Positions 9,294 through 18,008 of a stretch of 64,000 nt of DNA are shown in pieces (position 1 is the stretch's first letter; each line of letters begins with the position of its first letter). Under the pieces are notes generated by a model, which saw only the letters and a program-made list of their open reading frames with translations, was not told where the DNA came from and made no database searches. Source of the DNA: Saccharopolyspora gregorii (lineage in GTDB: Bacteria; Actinomycetota; Actinomycetes; Mycobacteriales; Pseudonocardiaceae); contig NZ_CP059556.1 in NCBI RefSeq assembly GCF_024734405.1, positions 3,348,001 through 3,412,000 of the forward strand. Reading direction: 5' to 3'. The position numbers were made by a program, and so were the translations under genes.

Positions 9294-10528
9294 CGCTCGC
9301 CCACCATTTCCGCCTCCGCTTCGGCATACCGTTCCGCGGTGGCCGCGGCCACCGACGCCCAGCTGTACTCGCGCAGCACCCGCTGCCTGCCGTTCTCGCC
9401 CATCCGCCGCCTGCGCTCCGGGTCGTCCAGCAGCGCGCCGAGCGCCCCGGCGAGCGCTTCGGCGTCCCCGGGTGGCACCAGGTCGGCGCACTCCCCGTCC
9501 GGTCCGGCGACCTCCGGGATCGCGCCCGCGCGGCTGGCGACCAGCGGGGTGCCGCAGGACATCGCCTCCACCGTGGGCAGCGAGAAGCCCTCGTAGAGCG
9601 ACGGAACGCAGGCGATCTCGGCGGAGCCGACCAGCTCGGCGAGCTCCTCGTCACTGATGCCGCTGACGGTGCGGACAGCGCCGGAGATGTCCAGCTCGTC
9701 GATGAGCCGCTCGGTCGGCCCGCCCGGGGTCGGCGAGGCGACGAGAACGAGTTCCACCTCGCGCTCGGTGCGCAGCTTCGCCACCGCCTCCAGCAGCGTG
9801 CCGACGCCCTTGAGCGGGGTGTCCGCGCTGGCCATCGCGACGATCCGGCCGGGCACCCGCGGGCGCTCCGGCGGCCGGAAGACCTCGTGGTCCACGCCGA
9901 GCGGCACCACCCGCAGCCGTCCCGGGTCCACGCCGAAGTCCTCGACGATGTCGCGGGCCGAGGATTCCGAGACGGTGAGCAGTTCGGGGATCCGCCGCGC
10001 CACCCGGCCCTGCATCCGCAGGAACCCGTACCAGCGGCGCACCCCGAACCGCCGCCAGCCCTCGGCGGCGGCCAGCTCCAGCCTGCGGTCGTGGGTGATC
10101 GGGTGGTGCACGGTCGCCACCAGCGGCAGCCCGGCGCGGCGCAGCCCCAGCAGCCCGTAGCCGAGGCACTGGTTGTCGTGCACCACGTCGAACTCGCCGG
10201 CCCGCGCCCGCAGCAGCTTCGCCGCGCGCAGGCTGAAGGTGAGCGGTTCCGGGAAGCCGGCCGACCACATGGTCGCGACCTCCAGCACGTCGGTGAGGTC
10301 GCGCAGCTCCCGCCAGTGCGGGGTGCGGAACGGGTCGGGTTCCCGGTAGAGGTCCAGGCTCGGCACCCGGGTCAGCTCCACGCCCGGGTCCAGGTCCGGG
10401 TACGGCGGGCCGGAGAACACCTCGACGCGGTGGCCGAGCCCGACCAGTTCGCGGCTCAGGTTCCGGACGTAGACGCCTTGCCCGCCGCAGTGCGGCTTGC
10501 TCCGGTACGACAGCAGCGCTACTCGCAC
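9287..10528 (-). CDS. GT4-family glycosyltransferase
   Basis: A 413-residue GT-B glycosyltransferase. The N-terminal acceptor domain starts VRVALLSYRSKPHCGGQGVYV with the GGQG nucleotide loop; the C-terminal donor domain has EGFSLPTVEAMSCGTPLVAS, the E-x7-E signature of GT4 enzymes. No transmembrane segment is evident, so it is cytosolic or peripherally membrane-bound. A GTG at 10528 with GAGGTGA upstream is preferred to in-frame ATG codons further upstream that lack similarity. The start is 43 bp from the KstR-type box shared with kstR. As first gene of a three-gene overlap operon it may sugar-modify a sterol-derived or envelope lipid, which is inference only. Confidence 0.75.
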   Translation of the reverse strand: MRVALLSYRSKPHCGGQGVYVRNLSRELVGLGHRVEVFSGPPYPDLDPGVELTRVPSLDLYREPDPFRTPHWRELRDLTDVLEVATMWSAGFPEPLTFSLRAAKLLRARAGEFDVVHDNQCLGYGLLGLRRAGLPLVATVHHPITHDRRLELAAAEGWRRFGVRRWYGFLRMQGRVARRIPELLTVSESSARDIVEDFGVDPGRLRVVPLGVDHEVFRPPERPRVPGRIVAMASADTPLKGVGTLLEAVAKLRTEREVELVLVASPTPGGPTERLIDELDISGAVRTVSGISDEELAELVGSAEIACVPSLYEGFSLPTVEAMSCGTPLVASRAGAIPEVAGPDGECADLVPPGDAEALAGALGALLDDPERRRRMGENGRQRVLREYSWASVAAATAERYAEAEAEMVGERC

Positions 10529-10570
10529 GAATTCACCTCGCAGGGCCGCCGCGGCACGCAACGGGTAGAG

Positions 10571-10584
10571 TGGAACATGTTCTC
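10571..10584. promoter_or_regulatory. KstR-type operator between the glycosyltransferase gene and kstR
   Basis: TGGAACATGTTCTC matches TNNAACNNGTTNNA except for the last base. It lies 43 bp upstream of the minus-strand glycosyltransferase and 90 bp upstream of kstR, consistent with kstR autoregulation and with control of the cassette. Confidence 0.75.
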
Positions 10585-10674
10585 ATCCAGGCATGAGGCC
10601 GGCGCAGCCCCGCCGGGAGGGACGCCGCCCGCGCGGGCGGCGCAGCGAGACCGACGCACGAGAGGACCGACCTC

Positions 10675-11304
10675 ATGAACGCCATGCCGCGACGCGGTGC
10701 CGCGAGCAGCGCGGCCAGCCTGCTGGCCGACGACCAGGGCGGCTCGGCGGCGCAGAACGCGCGTCGCAAGCGGATCATCGACGCCACCATCGCCCTCGCG
10801 GGCAAGGGAGGCTACGAGGCCGTGCAGATGCGCGCGGTGGCCGAGAAGGCCGACGTGGCGCTGGGAACGCTCTACCGGTACTTCCCGTCCAAGATCCACC
10901 TGCTGGTGACCGGCCTGGCCCGCGAGTTCGAGCGGTCGCTGGACCGGCTGGACCGCAGCAAGATCCCCGGCGACACCCCGTACGACCGGGTGCTGCACGT
11001 GCTGTCCCGCACGACCCGCACCATGCAGCGCAACCCGCAGCTGACCGAGGCGATGACGCGGGCGTTCATGTTCGCCGACACCTCGGCGGCCAACGAGGTC
11101 GACGCGGTCGGCGCGCTGACCGAGGCGCTGTTCAGCGGGGCGATGACCACCGGCGACGAGGAGCCGACCGACGAGCAGCGCGCGATCGCCCGCGTGATCG
11201 CGGACGTGTGGCTGTCCAACCTGGTCGCCTGGGTGACCCGCCGCGCCTCGGCGACCGACGTGGCGAACCGGCTGGAGCTCACGGTTCGCCTGCTGCTGCG
11301 CTGA
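10675..11304 (+). CDS. kstR: TetR-family sterol repressor KstR
   Basis: A 209-residue TetR-family regulator. The HTH region at about 30-78 reads RKRIIDATIALAGKGG, then YEAVQMRAVAEKADVALGTL and YRYFPSKIHLLV, and the C-terminal part includes QRNPQLTEAMTRAFMFAD and ARVIADVWLSNLVAWVTRRA, all closely resembling M. tuberculosis KstR (Rv3574). KstR represses uptake and side-chain genes and is released by a CoA thioester of a 3-oxo sterol acid. It has a longer N-terminal tail than the mycobacterial protein. A KstR-type box lies upstream, so autorepression is expected. It converges with the MBL-hydrolase gene, leaving 29 bp. Confidence 0.95.
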   Translation: MNAMPRRGAASSAASLLADDQGGSAAQNARRKRIIDATIALAGKGGYEAVQMRAVAEKADVALGTLYRYFPSKIHLLVTGLAREFERSLDRLDRSKIPGDTPYDRVLHVLSRTTRTMQRNPQLTEAMTRAFMFADTSAANEVDAVGALTEALFSGAMTTGDEEPTDEQRAIARVIADVWLSNLVAWVTRRASATDVANRLELTVRLLLR

Positions 11305-11333
11305 AACCCGGCGCGCGCTGTGCCGCCTTCCCA

Positions 11334-12368
11334 TCAGGCCTGCCGGTAGCGGTCGACACCGTCCGATGTGGACCGGCGCAGGCGGCCGCGCTCCACCAGC
11401 ACGTCCAGGTGCGCCAGGGTCTCGCCGACGGCCAGGATCCGGTTGAACTCGTCCAGGTCGGCGAAGGCCCGCTCCCGGCGGGTCCAGCCGAGCGCGCTCG
11501 CGGTCTCGAAACCGGTGGCCGCGCCAGCGAGCACCGCGGCCTCGGTCTGGTCCAGCCGCCGCTCGTGGTGGTCGAGGAGTTCGGCGACCCTGGCGTGCGC
11601 GCTGCCGGTGACCGGCCCGTGCGCGGGCAGCAGCCGCAGGTCCGGCAGCTCGCCGACCAGCCGCAGCGAGCTCAGGTAGTCACCGAGCGGCAGCGGGGTG
11701 CGGGCGGCCTCCAGCCCGATGGACGGCGTGATGTGCGGCAGCACGTGGTCCCCGGCGAACAGCAGCCCGTTCGCCGCGTCGACGAACACGACGTGCCCGC
11801 GGGTGTGGCCGGGGGTCTCCAGCACGCGCAGCGTCCGGGAACCGACCCGGACCTCGGCGCCGTCGTCGAGCCACTCGTCGGGCTGCTCGTAGTCCTGCTC
11901 CGGTCCGCCGCCGTCGCCGGCGAGCGCGTCGCGCACCATCGCGGCGAGCTCGTGCGCACCGGCGCGTTCCAGCTTGCCGAGCTGCCGGTCCGCGGTGCCG
12001 TCCAGCAGCGCCTCCAGCGAGGGGCGCTCTCCCGAGCCGAGGGCGATGGTGGCGCCGGTCTCGGCGCGCAGCCGCACCGCGAGGGTGTAGTGGTCCCGGT
12101 GCAGGTGGGTGACCAGGAAGCGGCGCACGTCGGCGAGCTCGCGGCCCAGCAGCCCGAGGCCGCGCTCCAGCGCTTCGCGGGCCTCCGGCAGCGCCCACCC
12201 GGCGTCGACGAGCGCCAGCCCGTCGTCGTCCTCCAGGGCGTAGACGTTGACCGCGCGCAGCCCGTCGCCGGGCATGGGCAGCGGGATCCGGTGCACCCCG
12301 GGCGCGACCTCGAACGCCCCGGGTTCGATCCACTCGTGCCGCCCGCGCGCCACGTCCACTTCCACCAA
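11334..12368 (-). CDS. MBL-fold metallo-hydrolase
   Basis: A 344-residue metallo-beta-lactamase-fold protein. The metal motif THLHRDHY (H-x-H-x-D-H, near residue 87), ETPGHTRGHVVF near 190 and the aspartate in LLFAGDHVLP near 210 supply the usual di-metal ligands. Its substrate is unknown; many members hydrolyse thioesters or lactones, so a CoA-thioester role in this pathway is conceivable but unproven. It lies 237 bp downstream of fadA6 on the same strand, so it may be read from the KstR2 promoter at 15.6 kb or from its own. In the gap I see only a half-site TAGAACA and no convincing operator. Confidence 0.75.
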   Translation of the reverse strand: MVEVDVARGRHEWIEPGAFEVAPGVHRIPLPMPGDGLRAVNVYALEDDDGLALVDAGWALPEAREALERGLGLLGRELADVRRFLVTHLHRDHYTLAVRLRAETGATIALGSGERPSLEALLDGTADRQLGKLERAGAHELAAMVRDALAGDGGGPEQDYEQPDEWLDDGAEVRVGSRTLRVLETPGHTRGHVVFVDAANGLLFAGDHVLPHITPSIGLEAARTPLPLGDYLSSLRLVGELPDLRLLPAHGPVTGSAHARVAELLDHHERRLDQTEAAVLAGAATGFETASALGWTRRERAFADLDEFNRILAVGETLAHLDVLVERGRLRRSTSDGVDRYRQA

Positions 12369-12605
12369 CCGAACCTCCCGGATGACGACCTCGCCCCTGG
12401 CAAGGTAAACGTGAAATGTCCTCAGAAGGTCACGTGCGGTCTAGAACACACCTCCTGGGCGGACTCCGGAACACGGTCCGGACCGGCTCAGCGCCCTCCG
12501 GACGGGCGCGCGGCCCCGCCCGCACCCGGCCGACCAGCGATGGCTCCGCCGAGCAGGAATCCTGACATCCGATCGGTGATCCGCGCCACGTGGCCCCGGC
12601 CGGCG

Positions 12606-13772
12606 CTAGCCCGCGAGCCGTTCGAGGACGGTGACGTTCGCGGTGCCGCCGCCCTCGCACATCGTCTGCAGGCCGTAGCGGCCACCGGTGCGCTCCAGCT
12701 CGCCCAGCATCGTCGCCATCAGCTTCGTCCCGGTCGCGCCCAGCGGATGCCCGAGCGCGATCGCGCCGCCGTTCGGGTTGACCACCGCCGGATCCACGTC
12801 GATCTCCCGCTGCCAGGCCAGCACCACGCTCGCGAACGCCTCGTTGATCTCCACCACGTCCAGGTCGGACGCGGACAGCCCCGCCTTCCGCAGCGCGTGC
12901 CGGGTGGCCTCGATCGGCGCGGACAGCATCAGCACCGGGTCGTCGCCCCGCACGCTCAGGTGGTGGATGCGGGCCCGCGGGCGCCAGCCGTGCGCGGCCA
13001 CCGCCCGCTCCGAGGCCACCAGCAGCGCCGAGGCGCCGTCGGAGAGCTGGCTGGACACCCCGGCGGTGAGCAGCCCGTCCGGCCGCAGCGGCCGGAGCGC
13101 GGCCAGCTTCTCCGGCCCGGTGTCGCGGCGGGGCCCCTCGTCGCGCTCCACCCCGGCGACCGGCACCAGCTCGGCGTCGAAGCGGCCCTCGTCGATCGCG
13201 GCGATCGCGCGGCGGTGGCTGCGCAGCGCGAACTCCTCCATGTCCGCGCGCGAGACGCCCCAGCGGCGGGCGATGAGCTCGGCGCCCTGGAACTGGGTGA
13301 CCTCGGCGTCGCCGTAGCGCCGCTGCCAGCCGTGCGAACCCGAGTCCGGTCCGTAGGCGACGGGGAAGTCCAGCCCGTCTGCGGCGCGCAGCGCGCTGCC
13401 GATCGGGATGGCGCTCATGTTCGCCACCCCGCCCGCCACCACCACGTCCGCGGTCCCGCTGAGCACCGCCTGCGCCGCGAAGTGCACCGCCTGCTGCGAA
13501 GAACCGCACTGCCGGTCGATCGTCACGCCCGGCACGTGCTCCGGGAAGCCGGCGGCGAGCCAGCCGGTGCGGGCGATGTTGCCGGCCTGCGCGCCGACGG
13601 CGTCCACGCAGCCCCACACCACGTCGTCCACCGCGGCCGGATCCGCGCCGGTGCGCTCCACCAGCGCGCGGAGCACGTGCGCGGACAGGTCCGCCGGGTG
13701 CACCCCGCTGAGCCCGCCGCCGCGCTTGCCCACCGGTGTGCGCAGCGCGTCGACGATGTACGCCTCGGTCAT
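12606..13772 (-). CDS. fadA6: thiolase FadA6 of steroid ring C/D degradation
   Basis: A 388-residue thiolase closely matching M. tuberculosis FadA6 (Rv3556c). The nucleophile is Cys89 in TIDRQCGSSQQA; the C-terminal catalytic motifs [22 protein letters not shown] and the second cysteine in LQTMCEGGGTANVT are all intact. FadA6 performs thiolysis of the opened ring C/D acyl-CoA late in the HIP pathway. It follows two SDR genes on the same strand with a 31-bp gap, so the three are likely expressed from the KstR2-type box at 15610. The paralogue fadA5 at 58.8 kb serves the side chain instead. Confidence 0.92.
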   Translation of the reverse strand: MTEAYIVDALRTPVGKRGGGLSGVHPADLSAHVLRALVERTGADPAAVDDVVWGCVDAVGAQAGNIARTGWLAAGFPEHVPGVTIDRQCGSSQQAVHFAAQAVLSGTADVVVAGGVANMSAIPIGSALRAADGLDFPVAYGPDSGSHGWQRRYGDAEVTQFQGAELIARRWGVSRADMEEFALRSHRRAIAAIDEGRFDAELVPVAGVERDEGPRRDTGPEKLAALRPLRPDGLLTAGVSSQLSDGASALLVASERAVAAHGWRPRARIHHLSVRGDDPVLMLSAPIEATRHALRKAGLSASDLDVVEINEAFASVVLAWQREIDVDPAVVNPNGGAIALGHPLGATGTKLMATMLGELERTGGRYGLQTMCEGGGTANVTVLERLAG

Positions 13773-13803
13773 CTCGCTCCCGTCGTTGCGGCCCTGTTCG
13801 GAT

Positions 13804-14718
13804 TCACGCCCCGTAGACCGGTTCCGGTTCGGGGTCGCGGCGCAGCAGGTCGTGCACCACCGCGCCGAGTTCCGCCGGATCGCGGCGGCGGCCCGCGTCG
13901 TCGCCGGCGCCGTGGCGCCAGCCGGTCATCAGCCGCACCTCGCCGCCCCGCACCTCGAAGACGCGTCCGGTGACGGCGGCCGATTCGGCGCTGCCGAGCC
14001 ACACCACCAGCGGGGAGACGTTCTCCGGCGCCATCGCGTCGAAACCTCCCCCGTCCGGGCGGGCCATGTCCGCGGCGAACACCTGCTCGGTCATCCGGGT
14101 GCGCGCCGCCGGGGCGATCGCGTTCGCGGTGACGCCGTAGCGGCCGAGCTCGGCGGCGGCGTTCACCGTCAGCGCGGCGATGCCCGCCTTCGCCGCCGCG
14201 TAGTTGCCCTGCCCGACGCTGCCGAGCAGGCCCGCGCCGGAGCAGGTGTTCACGATGCGCGCGTCCACCCGCTCCCCCGCCTTCGCCCGGTCCCGCCAGT
14301 GCGCGGCCGCGTGCCGCATCGTCGCGGCGTGGCCCTTGAGGTGGACGCGCAGCACCTCGTCCCACTCCTGCTCGGCGAGGTTCACCAGCATCCGGTCCCG
14401 CACGAAGCCCGCGTTGTTCACCAGCACGTCCAGCCGCCCGAAGGTCGCCACCGCGCGCGCCACCAGCCGTTCGGCCTGCGCCCAGTCGGCCACGTCGGAC
14501 CCGTCGGCGACGGCCTCGCCTCCGGCGGCCCGGATCTCCGCGACGACCGCGTCGGCGGCCGCGGCGTCCCCACCACCGCCGTCGAGGCCGACTCCGATGT
14601 CGTTGACCACCACCGACGCGCCCTGGCGGGCGAACTCCAGCGCGTGGGCGCGACCGAGGCCGCGCGCCGCACCGGTCACCACGACCACCCTGCCCGCGCA
14701 GATTCCCGTCACGGCCAC
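13804..14718 (-). CDS. short-chain dehydrogenase/reductase (Rv3548c-like)
   Basis: A 304-residue SDR, the same length as Rv3548c of the mycobacterial KstR2 regulon. It has the nucleotide-binding TGAARGLGRAHALE motif near residue 15, NNAG near 101 and a YAAAKAG catalytic segment near 170. It is longer than a classical SDR, with a C-terminal extension ending RRDPEPEPVYGA. It likely oxidises or reduces a hydroxy/keto CoA intermediate of rings C/D, though its exact step is not established. It lies 24 bp after the second SDR and 31 bp before fadA6, in one operon. Confidence 0.85.
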   Translation of the reverse strand: MAVTGICAGRVVVVTGAARGLGRAHALEFARQGASVVVNDIGVGLDGGGGDAAAADAVVAEIRAAGGEAVADGSDVADWAQAERLVARAVATFGRLDVLVNNAGFVRDRMLVNLAEQEWDEVLRVHLKGHAATMRHAAAHWRDRAKAGERVDARIVNTCSGAGLLGSVGQGNYAAAKAGIAALTVNAAAELGRYGVTANAIAPAARTRMTEQVFAADMARPDGGGFDAMAPENVSPLVVWLGSAESAAVTGRVFEVRGGEVRLMTGWRHGAGDDAGRRRDPAELGAVVHDLLRRDPEPEPVYGA

Positions 14719-14742
14719 CTCCTGCTCGTCGTCGGGCGCCGA

Positions 14743-15510
14743 TCAGCCCGGCGCCTGGAACCGCTCGGCCAGCCGCGCCAGGTTCGGGTGCGGCTCACCG
14801 CCGCCGTGCACGGACAGCACGTCCCCGGTCAGGTAGCCCGCCAGCGGTGAGGCGAGGAACGCGCACAGCGCGCCGACCTCCTCCGGTTCCGCCGGGCGGC
14901 CCAGCGGAATCCCTTCCGCGAAGCCGGAATCCCGCGCCGTGGCACCGAAGTGCTCGGCGAAGTTCTCGGTGCTCGCCACGCCCACCGCGACCGCGTTCAC
15001 CCGCACCGCGGGCGCGAACTCCAGCGAAAGCGTGCGGGTCAGGTTCTCCAGCCCGGCCTTCGCGGCCGCGTAGGCGGCGATGGTGGGCGCGGGCCGCCGC
15101 GCCGCCACGCTGCTGATCATGGTGATGGAGCCGCCGGTCTCCCGCAGCGCCGGCCACGCCCGCTGGCTGACCAGCAGCGGTGCCAGCAGGTTCAGCTCGA
15201 CGACCTTCGCGTGGAACCGCGGCGAGGCGGTGGCGGTGTCCGCGGGCGGCGCGCCACCGGCGTTGTTCACCAGCACGTCGAGCCGGCCCTCCGCGCGCAC
15301 GATCGCCGCGATCAGCTCGTCCACCTGGTCCGGGTCGCGCACGTCGGCCGCCCGGAACTCGGCCTCCGGTGGCGCCTCCGGTGGGTTCCGGGAGCAGACC
15401 CACACCCGCGCGCCCGCCCGCCGCAGCACCGCCGCGATGCCCGCGCCGATGCCGCGGGTTCCGCCGGTCACCAGCGCCACCCGGCCGGACAGGTCGATCT
15501 CGACGCTCAT
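14743..15510 (-). CDS. short-chain dehydrogenase/reductase (Rv3549c-like)
   Basis: A 255-residue classical SDR with TGGTRGIGAGIA near residue 16, NNAGG near 87, a catalytic Ser region (TMISSVAARR) near 137 and YAAAKAGLEN near 151. Its length and position opposite echA20 match Rv3549c in M. tuberculosis. Expected role: an oxidoreductase of the ring C/D branch. It is the first gene of the operon SDR-SDR-fadA6 and reads away from the KstR2-type box at 15610, about 100 bp upstream. A clear GGAG-type ribosome binding site precedes the ATG. Confidence 0.85.
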   Translation of the reverse strand: MSVEIDLSGRVALVTGGTRGIGAGIAAVLRRAGARVWVCSRNPPEAPPEAEFRAADVRDPDQVDELIAAIVRAEGRLDVLVNNAGGAPPADTATASPRFHAKVVELNLLAPLLVSQRAWPALRETGGSITMISSVAARRPAPTIAAYAAAKAGLENLTRTLSLEFAPAVRVNAVAVGVASTENFAEHFGATARDSGFAEGIPLGRPAEPEEVGALCAFLASPLAGYLTGDVLSVHGGGEPHPNLARLAERFQAPG

Positions 15511-15609
15511 GGGACTCCTCCGGAATTCGTTGCCGCTGCGGGGAAATCCGGTTCCGCTCCGCCTCTGGCGAGGACTTCGCGGCGGTTGCTACCGTACCAG
15601 CAACAACCT

Positions 15610-15623
15610 AACAAGTGCTAGGT
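15610..15623. promoter_or_regulatory. KstR2-type operator between the SDR operon and echA20
   Basis: AACAAGTGCTAGGT matches ANCAAGNNCTTGNT except one base (A for T at 15620). It ends 12 bp before the echA20 ATG and faces the divergent SDR-fadA6 operon, so it may control both. KstR2 assignment is from the known motif and the ring C/D gene content. Confidence 0.75.
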
Positions 15624-15634
15624 TCGGTGATGCC

Positions 15635-16393
15635 ATGACAGTCCGGATCCACCGCCACGACAACGGAATCGCGGTGCTGACCGTCGACCACCCACCGGTG
15701 AACGCCCTCCCCGCGCGGGGCTGGTTCGACCTCGCCGAAGCCGTCCGCGCGCAGGGCGCCGACCCCGGCGTCCGGGTGCTCGTGCTGCGGGCCGAGGGCC
15801 GCGGGTTCAACGCGGGCGTGGACATCAAGGAACTCGCCGCCGACCCCGGGCACGGCAAGCTGATCGAGGTCAACCGCGGCTGCTACGAGGCCTTCCGCGA
15901 GGTCTACGAGTGCCCGGTACCGGTGATCAGCGCCGTGCACGGGTTCTGCCTGGGCGGCGGCATCGGGCTGGTCGGCAACTCGGACGTGGTGCTGGCGAGC
16001 GAGGACGCCTACTTCGGGCTGCCGGAGGTGGACCGGGGCGCGCTCGGCGCCGCCACCCACCTGTCCCGGCTGGTGCCCCCGCACTTCGCGCGCGCCATGT
16101 TCTACACCGGGCGCACCGCCACGGCGCGGCAGCTCGCCGGCTTCGGCTCGGTGTGGGACGTCGTCGAACCCGCGCGGCTGCCCGCGGCGGCGCTGGAACT
16201 CGCCGGCGAGATCGCCGCGAAGGACCCGCTGGTGATCCGCAAGGCCAAGGAATCGCTCAACGGCATCGACCCGGTGGACGTGCACCGCAGCTACCGGTTC
16301 GAGCAGGGTTTCACCTTCGAGCTCAACCTCAGCGGGGTGTCCGACCGGGCACGGGAGGAGTTCGTGCACGGCGACTCCCGGCGGGGAGGGTGA
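15635..16393 (+). CDS. echA20: EchA20, ring D hydrolase of the crotonase family
   Basis: A 252-residue crotonase-fold enzyme matching M. tuberculosis EchA20 (Rv3550) in sequence and neighbours. The oxyanion segments are RGFNAGVDIKEL (near 62-73) and FCLGGGIGLVGNSDVVLAS (near 106). In the HIP pathway EchA20 opens ring D of the enoyl-CoA intermediate to give the substrate of IpdAB. The only in-frame start with a full N-terminus is the ATG at 15635, just 12 bp past the operator and without a clear ribosome binding site, so a leaderless or very short-leader transcript is likely. It heads the operon echA20-ipdA-ipdB-ipdC. Confidence 0.93.
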   Translation: MTVRIHRHDNGIAVLTVDHPPVNALPARGWFDLAEAVRAQGADPGVRVLVLRAEGRGFNAGVDIKELAADPGHGKLIEVNRGCYEAFREVYECPVPVISAVHGFCLGGGIGLVGNSDVVLASEDAYFGLPEVDRGALGAATHLSRLVPPHFARAMFYTGRTATARQLAGFGSVWDVVEPARLPAAALELAGEIAAKDPLVIRKAKESLNGIDPVDVHRSYRFEQGFTFELNLSGVSDRAREEFVHGDSRRGG

Positions 16394-16398
16394 GGGCG

Positions 16399-17262
16399 GT
16401 GCGGGACAAGCTGGTGAGCCCCGACGAGATCGCGGGGCGGCTGCGCAGCGGGATGACCATCGGCATCGGCGGCTGGGGTTCCCGGCGCAAACCGATGGCG
16501 CTGGTGCGGGCGATCCTGCGCACCGAGGTGCGCGATCTGACGCTGGTCTCCTACGGCGGCCCGGACGTCGGTCTGCTGGCCGCCGCGGGCAGGCTGCGGA
16601 AGGTGGTGCACGGGTTCGTGTCGCTGGACTCGATCCCGCTGGACCCGCACTTCCGGGCGGCGCGCCAGCGCGGGGAGCTCGCGGTCGCCGAGTACGACGA
16701 GGGCATGGTGCTGGCGGGCCTGCGCGCCGCGGCCGCGCGGCTGCCGTTCCTGCCGACCCGCGCGGGGCTCGGCTCCGACGTGCCCGCGCTCGACCCGGAG
16801 CTGCGCACCGTGCGCTCCCCCTACCCGGACGGCGAGGAGCTGCTGGCGATGCCCGCACTGCGGCTGGACGCCGCGCTGGTGCACCTCAACCGCGCCGACC
16901 GGCACGGCAACGCCCAGTACCTCGGGCCCGACCCGTACTTCGACGACCTGATGTGCGCCGCCGCCGACCACGGCTACCTCAGCTGCGAGCGGGTGGTGCC
17001 GACCGAGGAGCTGCTGCGAGGCGGGCCGGTGCAGTCGCTGCTGCTGGACCGCACGCACGTGGACGCGGTCGCGGAGACCCCGCGCGGCGCGCACTTCACC
17101 TCCTGCACCCCGGACCACGAGCGGGACGAGGCGTTCCAGCGCCGCTACGCCGCGGCCGCCGCCGACGCGGCGAGCTGGCAGGCGTTCCACGACGAATTCC
17201 TCGCCGGGGACGAACGGTCCTACCAGGCCGCGGTGGACGCGGCGCGGGAGGTGAACGGGTGA
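16399..17262 (+). CDS. ipdA: IpdA, alpha subunit of COCHEA-CoA hydrolase
   Basis: A 287-residue class I CoA-transferase-family alpha subunit that closely follows IpdA (Rv3551): SGMTIGIGGWGSRRKPMALV near the N-terminus, DEGMVLAGLRAAAARLPFLPTRAGLGSD in the middle, and AHFTSCTPDHERDEAFQ near the end. IpdA and IpdB together hydrolyse the last steroid ring (ring C) of COCHEA-CoA rather than transfer CoA. The GTG at 16399 reproduces the family N-terminus exactly; a GTG at 16390 overlapping the echA20 stop is the alternative. The stop overlaps ipdB, supporting coupled synthesis of the complex. Confidence 0.94.
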   Translation: MRDKLVSPDEIAGRLRSGMTIGIGGWGSRRKPMALVRAILRTEVRDLTLVSYGGPDVGLLAAAGRLRKVVHGFVSLDSIPLDPHFRAARQRGELAVAEYDEGMVLAGLRAAAARLPFLPTRAGLGSDVPALDPELRTVRSPYPDGEELLAMPALRLDAALVHLNRADRHGNAQYLGPDPYFDDLMCAAADHGYLSCERVVPTEELLRGGPVQSLLLDRTHVDAVAETPRGAHFTSCTPDHERDEAFQRRYAAAAADAASWQAFHDEFLAGDERSYQAAVDAAREVNG

Positions 17263-18008
17263 TGGACGCGACCAGGGCGGAGGTGTGCGCCACGGCCTGC
17301 GCCGACAGCTGGGACGACGCCGGGGAGGTGCTGGCCTCCCCGTTCGGGCTGATCCCCGCGCTCGGCGCCCGGCTGGCCCGGCTGACCACGGCACCGGATC
17401 TGCTGCTCACCGACGGGGAGGCGGTGCTGCTGGCCGAACCGCCCCCGCTGGGCCGCGAGTCCGAAGCGGCCACGGCCGAGGGCTGGATGCCGTACCGCCG
17501 GGTCCTCGACCTGCTCGCGGGCGGGCGCAGGCGGGTGATGATGGGCGCCACCCAGATCGACCGGCACGGCAACCAGAACATCTCCCGGATCGGGCCGTGG
17601 GAGCGGCCGAAGGTGCAGCTGATCGGGGTGCGCGGGGCGCCGGGCAACAGCGTCAACCACGTCACGAACTACTGGGTGCCGAAGCACGGCGTGCGGACCT
17701 TCGTGGAACGCGTCGACCTGGTCTGCGGTGTCGGGCACGACCGGGCCACCGGTGCCGCCGGCCGGTTCCACGACGTGCGGGTGGTGGTCACCGACCTCGC
17801 GGTGCTCGACTTCGCCGGGCCGGACCGGACGATGCGGCTGCGCTCGGTGCACCCGGGCGTGACCGTGCGCGAAGTCCAGGAGCGCACCGGGTTCGAGCTG
17901 GACACCTCGGCGGTCGCCGAGACCCGGCTGCCGTCGGCCGAGGAGCTGGCGCTGATCCGCGGCAGGCTGGACCCGGACGGGCTGCGGTACCGGGAGGTGC
18001 CCGCGTGA
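17262..18008 (+). CDS. ipdB: IpdB, beta subunit of COCHEA-CoA hydrolase
   Basis: A 248-residue class I CoA-transferase-family beta subunit, very close in size to Rv3552. Visible family segments are LLLTDGEAVLLAEPPPLG, GATQIDRHGNQNISRIG and RGAPGNSVNHVTNYWVPKH. It forms the heteromeric ring-C hydrolase with IpdA. The ATG shares one base with the ipdA stop (TGATG), with a GTG one codon earlier as a weak alternative, and the stop overlaps the ipdC GTG. The pair sits between echA20 and ipdC exactly as in M. tuberculosis, which makes the assignment secure. Confidence 0.94.
   Translation: MDATRAEVCATACADSWDDAGEVLASPFGLIPALGARLARLTTAPDLLLTDGEAVLLAEPPPLGRESEAATAEGWMPYRRVLDLLAGGRRRVMMGATQIDRHGNQNISRIGPWERPKVQLIGVRGAPGNSVNHVTNYWVPKHGVRTFVERVDLVCGVGHDRATGAAGRFHDVRVVVTDLAVLDFAGPDRTMRLRSVHPGVTVREVQERTGFELDTSAVAETRLPSAEELALIRGRLDPDGLRYREVPA

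Noticed and set aside
12440-12455. CTAGAACACACCTCC upstream of the MBL gene as a KstR box
   Set aside because: Only the left half-site is present; the GTT half is missing, so it fails the motif.
10593-13973. A long plus-strand open frame running through kstR and opposite the MBL and fadA6 genes
   Set aside because: It is out of frame with kstR and antisense to conserved enzymes, with no domain of its own.
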